6,177 bases of DNA from positions 1 to 6,177 of the forward strand of contig CAJUEB010000135.1 in NCBI GenBank assembly GCA_910585135.1. Direction: 5' to 3'. A program made the translations under genes and the position numbers. This document shows positions 1-5,140 of the stretch, piece by piece. This DNA is from an uncultured Eubacteriales bacterium (lineage in GTDB: Bacteria; Bacillota; Clostridia; Peptostreptococcales; Anaerovoracaceae). Numbering within the stretch: position 1 is the stretch's first letter; every line of letters begins with the position of its first letter. Under the pieces are notes generated by a model. It was not told the origin of the DNA. It saw only the letters and a list, made by a program, of their open reading frames with translations, and did not search any database.

Positions 1-1
1 T

Positions 2-196
2 TCTGCATTATTTCTTAATGACTATGCTTTTCATATGATTAACTTAATGACATTGGGAATAGAGCCAGGGGTTTTTATTGGTGTATTGCAGAATTTCCTT
101 ACTACTTTTGCCTACACACATTATAGTTTATGCCTGGAGGCAATGAAAAATATGCCTAGTCAATTAATGTTTCCTGCCCCTCGTTCATTTGCTTGA
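2..196 (+). CDS. Possible 3' end of an unrecognised AT-rich gene (partial)
   Basis: One frame stays open from the window edge to a TGA at 194-196, giving 64 residues with no start visible in the window. An internal ATG at 35-37 has no convincing ribosome binding site. The translation is rich in Phe, Leu and Met and could form one or two hydrophobic helices, with a middle part reading GIEPGVFIGVLQNFLTTFAY. I do not recognise a family. Third codon positions are mostly A or T, unlike the GC-richer genes to the right, so if it is coding it may be foreign or a decaying remnant. It would converge on ychF, whose stop lies 23 bases away, and I see no terminator between them. An open frame of this length could also arise by chance in AT-rich DNA. 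Confidence 0.25.
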   Translation, partial: SALFLNDYAFHMINLMTLGIEPGVFIGVLQNFLTTFAYTHYSLCLEAMKNMPSQLMFPAPRSFA

Positions 197-219
197 AGCA
201 TTGGTTGTGTGCGGTTTCT

Positions 220-1311
220 TTACAGATTAAACAGGAAGTGCATCACGTCTCCGTCTTTCACGACATATTCCTTGCCTTCGGAGCGAACCAGGCCTTTTTC
301 CTTGGCGGTGACGAGATTGCCGCCGCATTCGATGAGCTTGTCATAAGCGACGGTTTCCGCCCGAATAAATCCCTTTTCGAAGTCGGTATGGATTTTTCCG
401 GCAGCTTGCGGTGCTTTTGTCCCGCGTTTGATCGTCCAGGCCCTTACTTCCGGCTCGCCCGCCGTCAGGAACGATATCAAATCAAGCAGCCTGTAAGATG
501 CCTTTACCAGCTTATCAAGTCCCGATTCGGATATGCCCAGCTCTTCGAGGAACATTTCCTTTTCATCATCGTCAAGCTCCGCGATTTCGGCTTCGATGCT
601 GGCGCAGACCACAACTACGTCAGAGCCTTCCGTTTCTGCAAATTCACGGACTTGCGAGATCAATGCGTTGTCCTCCGTAGCGGCATCATCCTCCGAAACA
701 TTGGCGGCATATATGACAGGTTTATAAGAAAGCAGGTCAAGGGTTTTCACGAACGCTGCTTCCTCGTCCGTAAGTTCCATGGCTCGTGCAGATTTTCCTT
801 CGCCCAGAAAGTCGTTGATGCGCTTTAACAGATCCAGTTCCTTTTGTAGGCTCTTATCGCCTTTCAAATTTTTGGTGGTCTTCTGAATCCTCCGCTCAAG
901 CACTTCCATATCCGAAAGGATCAGTTCTGTGTTGATCGTTTCGATGTCGGAAATTGGATCGATCCGGCCATCTACATGGACGACGTTGGGATCTTCGAAG
1001 CATCTGACGACATGGACGATCGCGGATACTTCGCGGATATGCCCCAGAAATTTGTTTCCAAGGCCTTCTCCCTTGGACGCGCCCTTTACAAGACCGGCGA
1101 TATCATAGAACTCAATCGTCGTGTAGATGGTTTTTTTTGACTGGTACATTTCGTGAAGGACTTTAAGCCGTTCGTCCGGCACTGTTACCACGCCGACATT
1201 TGGTTCTATGGTACAGAATGGATAGTTAGCGGCTTCTGCGCCAGCTTTGGTGATGGCATTAAAGAGTGTGCTTTTGCCTACGTTTGGCAAACCTACGATT
1301 CCTAATTTCAT
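220..1311 (-). CDS. ychF: Ribosome-associated ATPase YchF (Obg/OLA1 family)
   Basis: A 363-residue protein of the usual YchF length. The P-loop GLPNVGKST lies at residues 7-15, the switch region YPFCTIEPNVG at 30-40 and the G3 motif DIAGLVKGAS at 70-79. In place of the GTPase NKxD motif it has NVSE (204-207), the substitution tied to ATP rather than GTP preference in YchF/OLA1. A helical region (about 130-200) is followed by a C-terminal TGS domain (about 281-363) ending in the typical YVVKDGDVMHFLFN. Family members bind ribosomes or the 70S/50S subunits in the cytoplasm and have been linked to stress responses and translation. The ATG at 1311-1309 follows GGGAGA with a 6-base gap. It sits 36 bases downstream of lgt and is probably co-transcribed with it. 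I see no clear terminator after the stop. Confidence 0.97.
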   Translation of the reverse strand: MKLGIVGLPNVGKSTLFNAITKAGAEAANYPFCTIEPNVGVVTVPDERLKVLHEMYQSKKTIYTTIEFYDIAGLVKGASKGEGLGNKFLGHIREVSAIVHVVRCFEDPNVVHVDGRIDPISDIETINTELILSDMEVLERRIQKTTKNLKGDKSLQKELDLLKRINDFLGEGKSARAMELTDEEAAFVKTLDLLSYKPVIYAANVSEDDAATEDNALISQVREFAETEGSDVVVVCASIEAEIAELDDDEKEMFLEELGISESGLDKLVKASYRLLDLISFLTAGEPEVRAWTIKRGTKAPQAAGKIHTDFEKGFIRAETVAYDKLIECGGNLVTAKEKGLVRSEGKEYVVKDGDVMHFLFNL

Positions 1312-1347
1312 TTTTGCTCTCCCAGTTTCTTGTTTTCTTTCTTGTGA

Positions 1348-2097
1348 TCATGCTCGCGTGGAGCGGTAACGTCTGTATAAGATCGCATAAGCGGCGAGGC
1401 AGATGATGATGACTGTAAGGCTGAACACCTGCGCTTGCTTGAAAGGTCCCAGCATCAGGCTGTCGGTCCGCAAGGCTTCCACGAAGAATCGTTCCAGTGA
1501 ATAGAGTATCCCATACAGCAGGAACACCTGCCCCTCGAATTGGCGTCTGTTATCGATGTAGATGAGGATGAAAAATAGCAGGAAACACCATATGGACTCA
1601 TACAGGAATGTCGGATGGACCGATTGCCCGTTTACCATGATCGCCCACGGCAAATCGGTCGGCCCGCCGTGTGCTTCCGAATTAAAGAAGTTCCCCCATC
1701 TGCCGATCGCCTGTGCCAGCGCCACGGTGGGTACGACAAGATCAAGCAGGTTGAGCGGGCGCACTTTCCATATCAGGCAGAGGATCGCCGCTGTACCAAA
1801 GCCGAAAATGAGCGCACCGTGAATGGCAAGCCCCCCTTCGCGGATATTGATGATTTTAAAAAAGTCGCCGGCGTACTGCGGCCAGTTAAAAATCACGTAA
1901 TATAGGCGTGAGCCGATGATCCCCATGGGGATGCTGATGATGACGAAATTCAATATCTGATCGGCAGTAAGCTCGTGCTTTGGCGCTCGCTTGCATGAAA
2001 TCAGTACAGCCAGTACCATGCCCGTGGTAATCAGAATCGCATACCACATGATGTCGATATGAAAAATAGTAAAGGCTACCGGATCGGGTGCAGTCAT
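1348..2097 (-). CDS. lgt: Prolipoprotein diacylglyceryl transferase Lgt
   Basis: This 249-residue integral membrane enzyme transfers diacylglycerol from phosphatidylglycerol to the lipobox cysteine of prolipoproteins, the first step of lipoprotein maturation. Visible hallmarks are GGLAIHGA at 88-95 with the essential His at 93, the Lgt signature GRWGNFFNSEAHGG at 132-145 (Arg133, Asn136, Asn139, Glu141), HPTFLYE at 161-167, and ERFFVEALR at 202-210, which holds the conserved periplasm-side arginine region. Several hydrophobic segments fit the seven-helix fold, including about 16-34, 48-70, 93-111, 167-181 and 224-241. The start ATG (2097-2095) is fixed by a full AAGGAGG at 2104-2110 with a 6-base spacer. 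ychF follows after 36 bases. The preceding gene encodes a lipoprotein that is an obvious substrate of this enzyme. The leader holds a -10-like box and a GC-rich hairpin. Confidence 0.97.
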   Translation of the reverse strand: MTAPDPVAFTIFHIDIMWYAILITTGMVLAVLISCKRAPKHELTADQILNFVIISIPMGIIGSRLYYVIFNWPQYAGDFFKIINIREGGLAIHGALIFGFGTAAILCLIWKVRPLNLLDLVVPTVALAQAIGRWGNFFNSEAHGGPTDLPWAIMVNGQSVHPTFLYESIWCFLLFFILIYIDNRRQFEGQVFLLYGILYSLERFFVEALRTDSLMLGPFKQAQVFSLTVIIICLAAYAILYRRYRSTRA

Positions 2098-2119
2098 TTG
2101 TATCCTCCTTTACGTTTGG

Positions 2120-2156
2120 AAAAAGCTTGCGAAGCGCCGCCCCGAAGCGGGCGGCG
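2120..2156 (-). promoter_or_regulatory. GC-rich hairpin with T-tract in the lgt leader
   Basis: An 8-bp perfect stem (2135-2142 with 2149-2156, arms CGCCGCCC and GGGCGGCG, 6-base loop) lies upstream of lgt. On the minus strand it is followed by a second tiny stem, GCTT-CGC-AAGC (2125-2135), and then five T (2120-2124), ending 9 bases before the AAGGAGG. Because the small stem shares a base with the large one, they may compete. It could be a weak terminator or attenuator that limits transcription entering lgt, or simply a stable leader hairpin. The long gap between the main stem and the T-tract argues against an efficient terminator. Confidence 0.3.
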
Positions 2157-2199
2157 TATGTGCCAAGGAATTTTTGATTCCGTCTTGCGCACTTTTTTC

Positions 2200-2205
2200 A
2201 TTATA
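2200..2205 (-). promoter_or_regulatory. Candidate -10 box of an lgt-ychF promoter
   Basis: The minus strand reads a perfect TATAAT here, just past the T-tract of the lipoprotein terminator. It would give a start near 2193 and a leader of roughly 95 bases for lgt. The hexamers 16-18 bases upstream (for example TGGTGC) are poor -35 matches and no extended -10 TGn is present, so the call rests on the -10 box and on the position between a terminator and a gene. Confidence 0.35.
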
Positions 2206-2206
2206 C

Positions 2207-2237
2207 AAAAAAGATGAGGCATGCACCACATCTTTTT
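2207..2237 (-). terminator. Intrinsic terminator after the lipoprotein gene
   Basis: A 9-bp perfect inverted repeat, AAAAAGATG (2208-2216) against CATCTTTTT (2229-2237), encloses a 12-base loop that can add two G-C pairs. Read on the minus strand the hairpin ends in a run of six T (2212-2207). It lies 44 bases beyond the stop codon of the lipoprotein gene and should end that single-gene transcript. The A/T-rich arms make it potentially bidirectional, but no plus-strand gene leads into it. Confidence 0.7.
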
Positions 2238-2250
2238 GAAATCCCTGATT

Positions 2251-2268
2251 GATTTTTTGGAAAAAATC
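2251..2268. repeat. A/T-rich perfect inverted repeat downstream of the lipoprotein gene
   Basis: GATTTTTT and AAAAAATC flank a GG dinucleotide, giving an 8-bp palindrome 12 bases past the stop codon at 2281. With a 2-base spacer the full RNA hairpin is too tight, so the inner pairs would open. It may be an auxiliary termination or mRNA-end element in front of the main terminator, or a protein-binding palindrome. Confidence 0.4.
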
Positions 2269-2280
2269 GAAACGTTATAG

Positions 2281-2775
2281 CTACTCTTCGCTGGCGAGCA
2301 GTTCTTCCGGCTCTACCAGCAGGATCAGCTCCGCTGAATCCCCCATGAGGTAGACGGTATATAGTTCATCAGATCCGTCAGGGTGACGATCGATGAAATC
2401 ATCGGCACTGGATACGACTTTCTCATCCTCGTGTGCGCATACGATCCTGGCTTCGTCGCCAAAGGCAACATCTTTGGTGATATTGGTATCCGCAATGTAG
2501 TAACCCTCATCATATGAATCGTTTGGAACGACTTCCTTTTCAACGATATGTACCGCGTAAGAATCATCTGCTTTTTCGATGGTGACCTCTCCGGTGATCG
2601 TTTCCGCCCCATCCGTTAGAAGCTGCTGTGCATATTCCCCAGCTAAGTACTCCGGTGTGATTTCCGGCTCGTCAATGGTATTGCCCGATTGATTGCTGTT
2701 ACAGCTTGTTAAAACCAATGCGCACACCATGCAGGCAAGGAGTGCTAAAAATCTCGTTTTCCCAAATTTTCTCAT
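2281..2775 (-). CDS. Small secreted lipoprotein of unknown function
   Basis: This 164-residue protein begins with a type II signal peptide: a basic start (MRKFGKTR), a hydrophobic core at 9-22, and the lipobox LTSC at 22-25 with Cys25 as the lipidated residue. The mature part is about 140 residues, strongly acidic and rich in Asp, Glu, Tyr and Val. Alternating hydrophobic stretches suggest beta strands, and there is one further cysteine at 113. No catalytic motif or known domain is recognisable. It should be anchored on the outer face of the membrane. The ATG at 2775-2773 is set by AGGAGA at 2783-2788, 7 bases upstream. It has its own promoter and terminator, so it is a single-gene unit. It lies immediately before lgt, whose product would lipidate it. 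Substrate-binding, sensor or envelope-quality roles are all open. Confidence 0.85.
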   Translation of the reverse strand: MRKFGKTRFLALLACMVCALVLTSCNSNQSGNTIDEPEITPEYLAGEYAQQLLTDGAETITGEVTIEKADDSYAVHIVEKEVVPNDSYDEGYYIADTNITKDVAFGDEARIVCAHEDEKVVSSADDFIDRHPDGSDELYTVYLMGDSAELILLVEPEELLASEE

Positions 2776-2819
2776 TTTTAAATCTCCTGTTAATTGTCTG
2801 TCAATATTTGCTATAAATC

Positions 2820-2848
2820 ATTGTACACTTAAAAAATCGGCCTGACAA
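2820..2848 (-). promoter_or_regulatory. Sigma-A-type promoter of the lipoprotein gene
   Basis: On the minus strand TTGTCA (2848-2843, five of six matches to TTGACA) is separated by exactly 17 bases from TACAAT (2825-2820, five of six matches to TATAAT). Transcription would start near 2813, giving a leader of about 37 bases that contains the AGGAGA ribosome binding site of the lipoprotein gene. Confidence 0.65.
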
Positions 2849-2853
2849 GCGTT

Positions 2854-2882
2854 TTCATAAGGAATCAAGCGATTATTATAAT
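2854..2882 (+). promoter_or_regulatory. Candidate rightward promoter in the divergent spacer
   Basis: TTCATA (2854-2859, four of six matches to the -35 consensus) lies 17 bases before a perfect TATAAT (2877-2882). The predicted start is about 2889. Its -35 box is only 5 bases from that of the leftward lipoprotein promoter, so the two would be back to back and may interfere or share an operator. The surrounding DNA is very A/T-rich, so chance matches are likely and confidence is limited. Confidence 0.3.
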
Positions 2883-2888
2883 ATTTTT

Positions 2889-3160
2889 AAGAAAATTGTA
2901 AAATTTATTGTAAATCCCAGGGCGTGCAGACAGTAAAATGCCATGAAAAGGTGCTCGGATGATTGCAAAGCGGCAGAGTTTGATGATCGGTGTGGGCGTT
3001 TCGTTTGGAGAGGCTATCTGGTATTTGTTCAGCGCCCTCTTAGCGTCCTCCTCAGCCCTCCACCATCACTCAAAAACCAGATATGGTTTGCAATCGGAAA
3101 AGAAAACACCATATATAGGGATTCAAATCAAAACACCGCTTTTCGATTGCCGCTTTTTTT
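2889..3160 (+). ncRNA. Candidate small RNA or untranslated leader between the lipoprotein gene and mraZ
   Basis: This stretch has a candidate promoter before it and a stem followed by seven T at its end, and it is visibly GC-richer in its middle (about 2918-3062) than the A/T-rich flanks. The main structure is a 13-position hairpin, TATCTGGTATTTG (3015-3027) against CAAAAACCAGATA (3071-3083), with one mismatch. Its 43-base loop is pyrimidine-rich and includes CCTCCT (3046-3051) and CCCTCC (3056-3061), which can pair with Shine-Dalgarno sequences. A second pairing, GGAG-A-GGCT (3007-3015) with AGCCCTCC (3054-3061), would hide part of that loop and is topologically incompatible with the first hairpin except as a pseudoknot. 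No known RNA family is recognised. Alternatives are a 67-codon peptide gene (ATG at 2959, AGGTG 5 bases before it, one possible membrane helix at residues 8-30, stop at 3160-3162) or an mraZ leader. Confidence 0.3.
3090..3160 (+). terminator. Candidate intrinsic terminator or attenuator upstream of mraZ
   Basis: GCAATCGGAAAAG (3090-3102) pairs with CTTTTCGATTGC (3139-3150) as 12 base pairs with one bulged G, and CGC plus seven T (3154-3160) follow. The loop is long (36 bases) and is bounded by two copies of AAAACACC (3103-3110 and 3130-3137). The long loop makes this less typical than a compact terminator. It could end a short upstream RNA before the mraZ promoter, or attenuate read-through into the dcw operon. 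Confidence 0.4.
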
Positions 3161-3163
3161 GAT

Positions 3164-3231
3164 TTTAGTGTGAAAAAGTGTCCTTTGTGGAGTGAAATTG
3201 TTGCGGAGTGGTTTAAAGTGGTTTAAAATGG
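3164..3231 (+). promoter_or_regulatory. Tandem MraZ-box-like repeats upstream of mraZ
   Basis: A GTG core recurs at close to 10-base steps: GTG at 3168, 3178, 3187, 3208 and 3218, with degenerate TTG at 3198 and ATG at 3228. The best copies are AAAGTGT (3175-3181), GGAGTGG (3205-3211), AAAGTGG (3215-3221) and AAAATGG (3225-3231), and the last three are linked by TTT. MraZ is known to bind its own upstream region at direct repeats of about one helical turn (TGGGN units in E. coli, AAAGTG-type units in Mycoplasma). These sites are therefore the likely operator for autoregulation of the operon. They overlap the best mraZ promoter candidate, which fits repression by occlusion. Confidence 0.6.
3201..3229 (+). 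promoter_or_regulatory. Candidate mraZ promoter
   Basis: TTGCGG (3201-3206) and TAAAAT (3224-3229, five of six matches to TATAAT) are spaced by 17 bases. The start would fall near 3236, giving a short leader of about 23 bases with the GGGAGG site at 3246-3251. The -35 box is weak (three of six). A second possibility, TTGCAA (3088-3093) with TATATA (3112-3117) at 18 bases, lies inside the upstream hairpin and would place the whole repeat array in the leader. Confidence 0.4.
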
Positions 3232-3258
3232 AGATTACCCAAGGTGGGAGGAATCTAT

Positions 3259-3702
3259 ATGTTTGTAGGCAAGTTTTACAATTCAATAGATAGCAAATCG
3301 AGAATGATCGTGCCTGCAAAGTTTAGAGACGGACTCGGGAGCAAGTGTGTGATTGTGAAATCCATCGACCCGTGTCTGAACGTTTATCCGGAAGAGGAGT
3401 GGGAAACTTTCGTCAAAGAAAAGTTGAGCAAGCTATCGGACTTCAAGAAAGATACACGCATGATAAAAAGATATTTTCATGCATCGGCCGCAGTGTGTGA
3501 TGTGGACAAGCAGGGACGGGTAACGATCCCGCAGGAGTTGAAACAGCATGCCGGAATCGAAAAGGATCTGGTTACGATCGGAACGGATGCGATTATCGAG
3601 GTGTGGAGCAAGGAACACTGGGAGGACAGGCTTGATCCTGATTCGGGCGAGGTAATGGATATCAGCCAGTTGGCAGAAAGCATGGAGATGTATGGACTTT
3701 AA
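3259..3702 (+). CDS. mraZ: Transcriptional regulator MraZ
   Basis: A 147-residue protein, normal length for MraZ, made of two AbrB-like SpoVT/MraZ DNA-binding repeats. The first covers about residues 5-50 (MFVGKFYNSIDSKSR...IVPAKFR) and the second about 75-120 with DKQGRVTIP at 83-91. MraZ forms ring-shaped oligomers and controls transcription of the dcw cluster, generally by binding repeats upstream of its own gene. The start at ATG 3259 is preferred because it gives the conserved MF(V/M)G N-terminus and has GGGAGG (3246-3251) 7 bases upstream. A GTG at 3244 is in frame but lies within that site. One oddity is the first DxKGR motif, which reads DSKSR (11-15), with Ser for Gly, while the second DxxGR is intact. 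It is the first gene of the operon and overlaps rsmH by 11 bases. Confidence 0.97.
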   Translation: MFVGKFYNSIDSKSRMIVPAKFRDGLGSKCVIVKSIDPCLNVYPEEEWETFVKEKLSKLSDFKKDTRMIKRYFHASAAVCDVDKQGRVTIPQELKQHAGIEKDLVTIGTDAIIEVWSKEHWEDRLDPDSGEVMDISQLAESMEMYGL

Positions 3703-4630
3703 TCATGTTCCTGTTTTATATGAGGAATGCATTTCAAATCTTAACATAAAGACGGATGGCATTTATGCGGATGGCACGCTGGGAGGAGGCGGTCATGCAC
3801 TGGGCATTGGCGGCTGCCTCGGTAAAGATGGCATGCTGATCGGAATTGACCGGGATATGGATGCGATTGATGCTGCGACAAAGCGGCTGCAACGCTTAAC
3901 GTGCAGGAAGGCTTTGATACACGATACTTATTCTAATATCAAAGATATTCTTCATGTCCTTGGAATTCCTGGAATCGACGGTGCACTTTTGGATCTCGGC
4001 GTATCCTCTTTCCAGTTGGATAACGGAAAGAGAGGGTTTTCCTATATGCAGGACGCCCCGCTCGATATGAGGATGAACCAGGGGGATGCTTTCACCGCCT
4101 ATGACATCGTCAACGGATATGACAAAAAGCAGCTTACGGACGTCATCCGCAAATACGGGGAAGAGAAATGGGCGTCCCGCATCAGCAGTTTTATCGTAAA
4201 AGCGCGGGAAAGCGAACCGATCGGAACGACAGGTCAATTGGTGGATATTATCAAAGCGGCGATCCCGGCATCTGCCAGGCGCGATGGCCCTCATCCTGCG
4301 AAACGGACATTTCAGGCCATCAGGATCGAGGTCAACAGCGAACTGGAGCAGCTAAGGCAGGCTGTGGACGCATTTTGCGACGTGCTGCTGCCGGGCGGCA
4401 GGCTCTGCATTATCACCTTTCATTCTCTTGAGGACAGGATCGTGAAGGAAGCGTTTGCAAAGAGGCTTAATCCATGCACTTGTCCAAAGGATTTTCCGGT
4501 ATGCGTTTGCGGCAAGGTGGCCGATGTGGTGAAGGTGACAGGGAAGCCTGTCATACCAGGGGAAACGGAATTAGAGGGAAACCCGCGGGCGAGAAGCGCC
4601 AAATTGCGGGTGATAGAAAAGAAGAGGTAA
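3692..4630 (+). CDS. rsmH: 16S rRNA (cytosine(1402)-N(4))-methyltransferase RsmH (MraW)
   Basis: A 312-residue cytoplasmic, S-adenosylmethionine-dependent enzyme that methylates N4 of C1402 in the decoding centre of 16S rRNA. Motifs in order are HVPVL (5-9), ADGTLGGGGH (26-35, SAM loop), GIDRD (51-55), LLDLGVSS (99-106), LDMRM (124-128), HPAKRTFQAIRIEVN (201-215), ITFHSLEDRIVK (241-252), a CTC...CVC pair (Cys262, 264, 271, 273) seen in many Firmicutes members, and ARSAKLRV near the end (300-307). Length and motif order are complete. The ATG at 3692 lies inside the mraZ 3' end (11-base overlap) with GGAG at 3684-3687, so translational coupling with mraZ is likely. The next gene starts 4 bases after its stop. 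The conserved presence of this rRNA gene at the head of dcw is normal, although its link to division is indirect. Confidence 0.98.
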   Translation: MDFNHVPVLYEECISNLNIKTDGIYADGTLGGGGHALGIGGCLGKDGMLIGIDRDMDAIDAATKRLQRLTCRKALIHDTYSNIKDILHVLGIPGIDGALLDLGVSSFQLDNGKRGFSYMQDAPLDMRMNQGDAFTAYDIVNGYDKKQLTDVIRKYGEEKWASRISSFIVKARESEPIGTTGQLVDIIKAAIPASARRDGPHPAKRTFQAIRIEVNSELEQLRQAVDAFCDVLLPGGRLCIITFHSLEDRIVKEAFAKRLNPCTCPKDFPVCVCGKVADVVKVTGKPVIPGETELEGNPRARSAKLRVIEKKR

Positions 4631-4634
4631 CAAT

Positions 4635-5087
4635 ATGATTGCACCTGAAAGATGGTATGAGCATCAGAAAAATTTTCAACGTTATGGCTTTGACATGAAG
4701 CCAGAGCCGGAGCGTACGCTGCGTACCAATAGGAAACGGGCTGCAAAAAGACGGGTGGGACCGACAGGCGATGGCAAGAAGCTGGCTTTTTCCACGGTTT
4801 TGGTTGTGGGGATCGCGATGATCATGCTGATTATCATAACGGCATATTCCGCCGGAATCCGCTATGACGTCAACAGCATGATCAAGGAAAACCAGGCGCT
4901 CATGGGAGAAATCGAAAACCTTGAGGTCAAAGTTTTCAGCGCCAATAATGTGGATTATGTGGAAGGCAAGGCGATCGGGGAGCTGGCGATGATCTATCCG
5001 GCAGACGAAAACCGGATACATTTAACGAGCGATGATATCCCTGAACCGGGCTTTGCCGATATCATCCGGGAAAAGGCATATAATTGA
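4635..5087 (+). CDS. ftsL: FtsL-like bitopic cell division protein
   Basis: A 150-residue protein with the layout of FtsL/DivIC proteins. It has a basic cytoplasmic N-terminus (1-50, ending in a run of Arg/Lys), one membrane helix at about 51-72, and an outer segment starting with a short heptad-like coiled coil (about 76-103: ENQALMGEIENLEVKV), followed by an acidic tail. FtsL works at the septum in complex with DivIC/FtsB and FtsQ/DivIB to activate septal peptidoglycan synthesis by FtsW and the class B PBP. Sequence conservation in this family is very low, so the assignment rests mainly on topology and position between rsmH and a class B PBP. The ATG at 4635 has AAGAGG (4622-4627) 7 bases upstream inside the end of rsmH, giving a 4-base gap. 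The outer tail after the coiled coil, about 45 residues, has no motif I recognise. Confidence 0.75.
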   Translation: MIAPERWYEHQKNFQRYGFDMKPEPERTLRTNRKRAAKRRVGPTGDGKKLAFSTVLVVGIAMIMLIIITAYSAGIRYDVNSMIKENQALMGEIENLEVKVFSANNVDYVEGKAIGELAMIYPADENRIHLTSDDIPEPGFADIIREKAYN

Positions 5088-5098
5088 TCTTTTTACAG

Positions 5099-5104
5099 TA
5101 TAAT
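5099..5104 (+). promoter_or_regulatory. Weak candidate internal promoter before the PBP gene
   Basis: A perfect TATAAT lies 12 bases after the FtsL-like stop, and another TATAAT overlaps the end of that gene (5079-5084). Neither has a convincing -35 hexamer at 16-18 bases or an extended -10. If active, the downstream box would start transcripts near 5111 and give the PBP its own leader, which contains the hairpin at 5141-5183. Confidence 0.25.
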
Positions 5105-5140
5105 ATGTCGTAGTTAATATGCGATAAGTGTAAGCAAAAT

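Noticed and set aside
193..828. A 211-codon plus-strand open frame antisense to ychF
   Set aside because: It lies wholly against a complete, motif-verified ychF, has no ribosome binding site and its translation resembles no protein. It is a mirror frame of a GC-richer gene.
2895..2914. Two ATTGTAAA copies 12 bases apart as a possible iteron or CRISPR-like repeat
   Set aside because: There are only two short A/T-rich copies with no further units, which is likely in such sequence by chance.
2943..3173. A 76-codon plus-strand frame in the mraZ upstream spacer
   Set aside because: Its start lacks a ribosome binding site, the composition is not protein-like (many Cys/Arg/Pro), and it runs through the candidate terminator.
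3244..3258. An in-frame GTG start giving mraZ five extra residues
   Set aside because: The GTG overlaps the GGGAGG ribosome binding site. The ATG at 3259 gives the conserved MFVG start with correct spacing.
4551..5021. A 156-codon minus-strand frame across the rsmH-ftsL junction
   Set aside because: It is antisense to the rsmH 3' end and the FtsL-like gene, and no promoter or ribosome binding site is visible.
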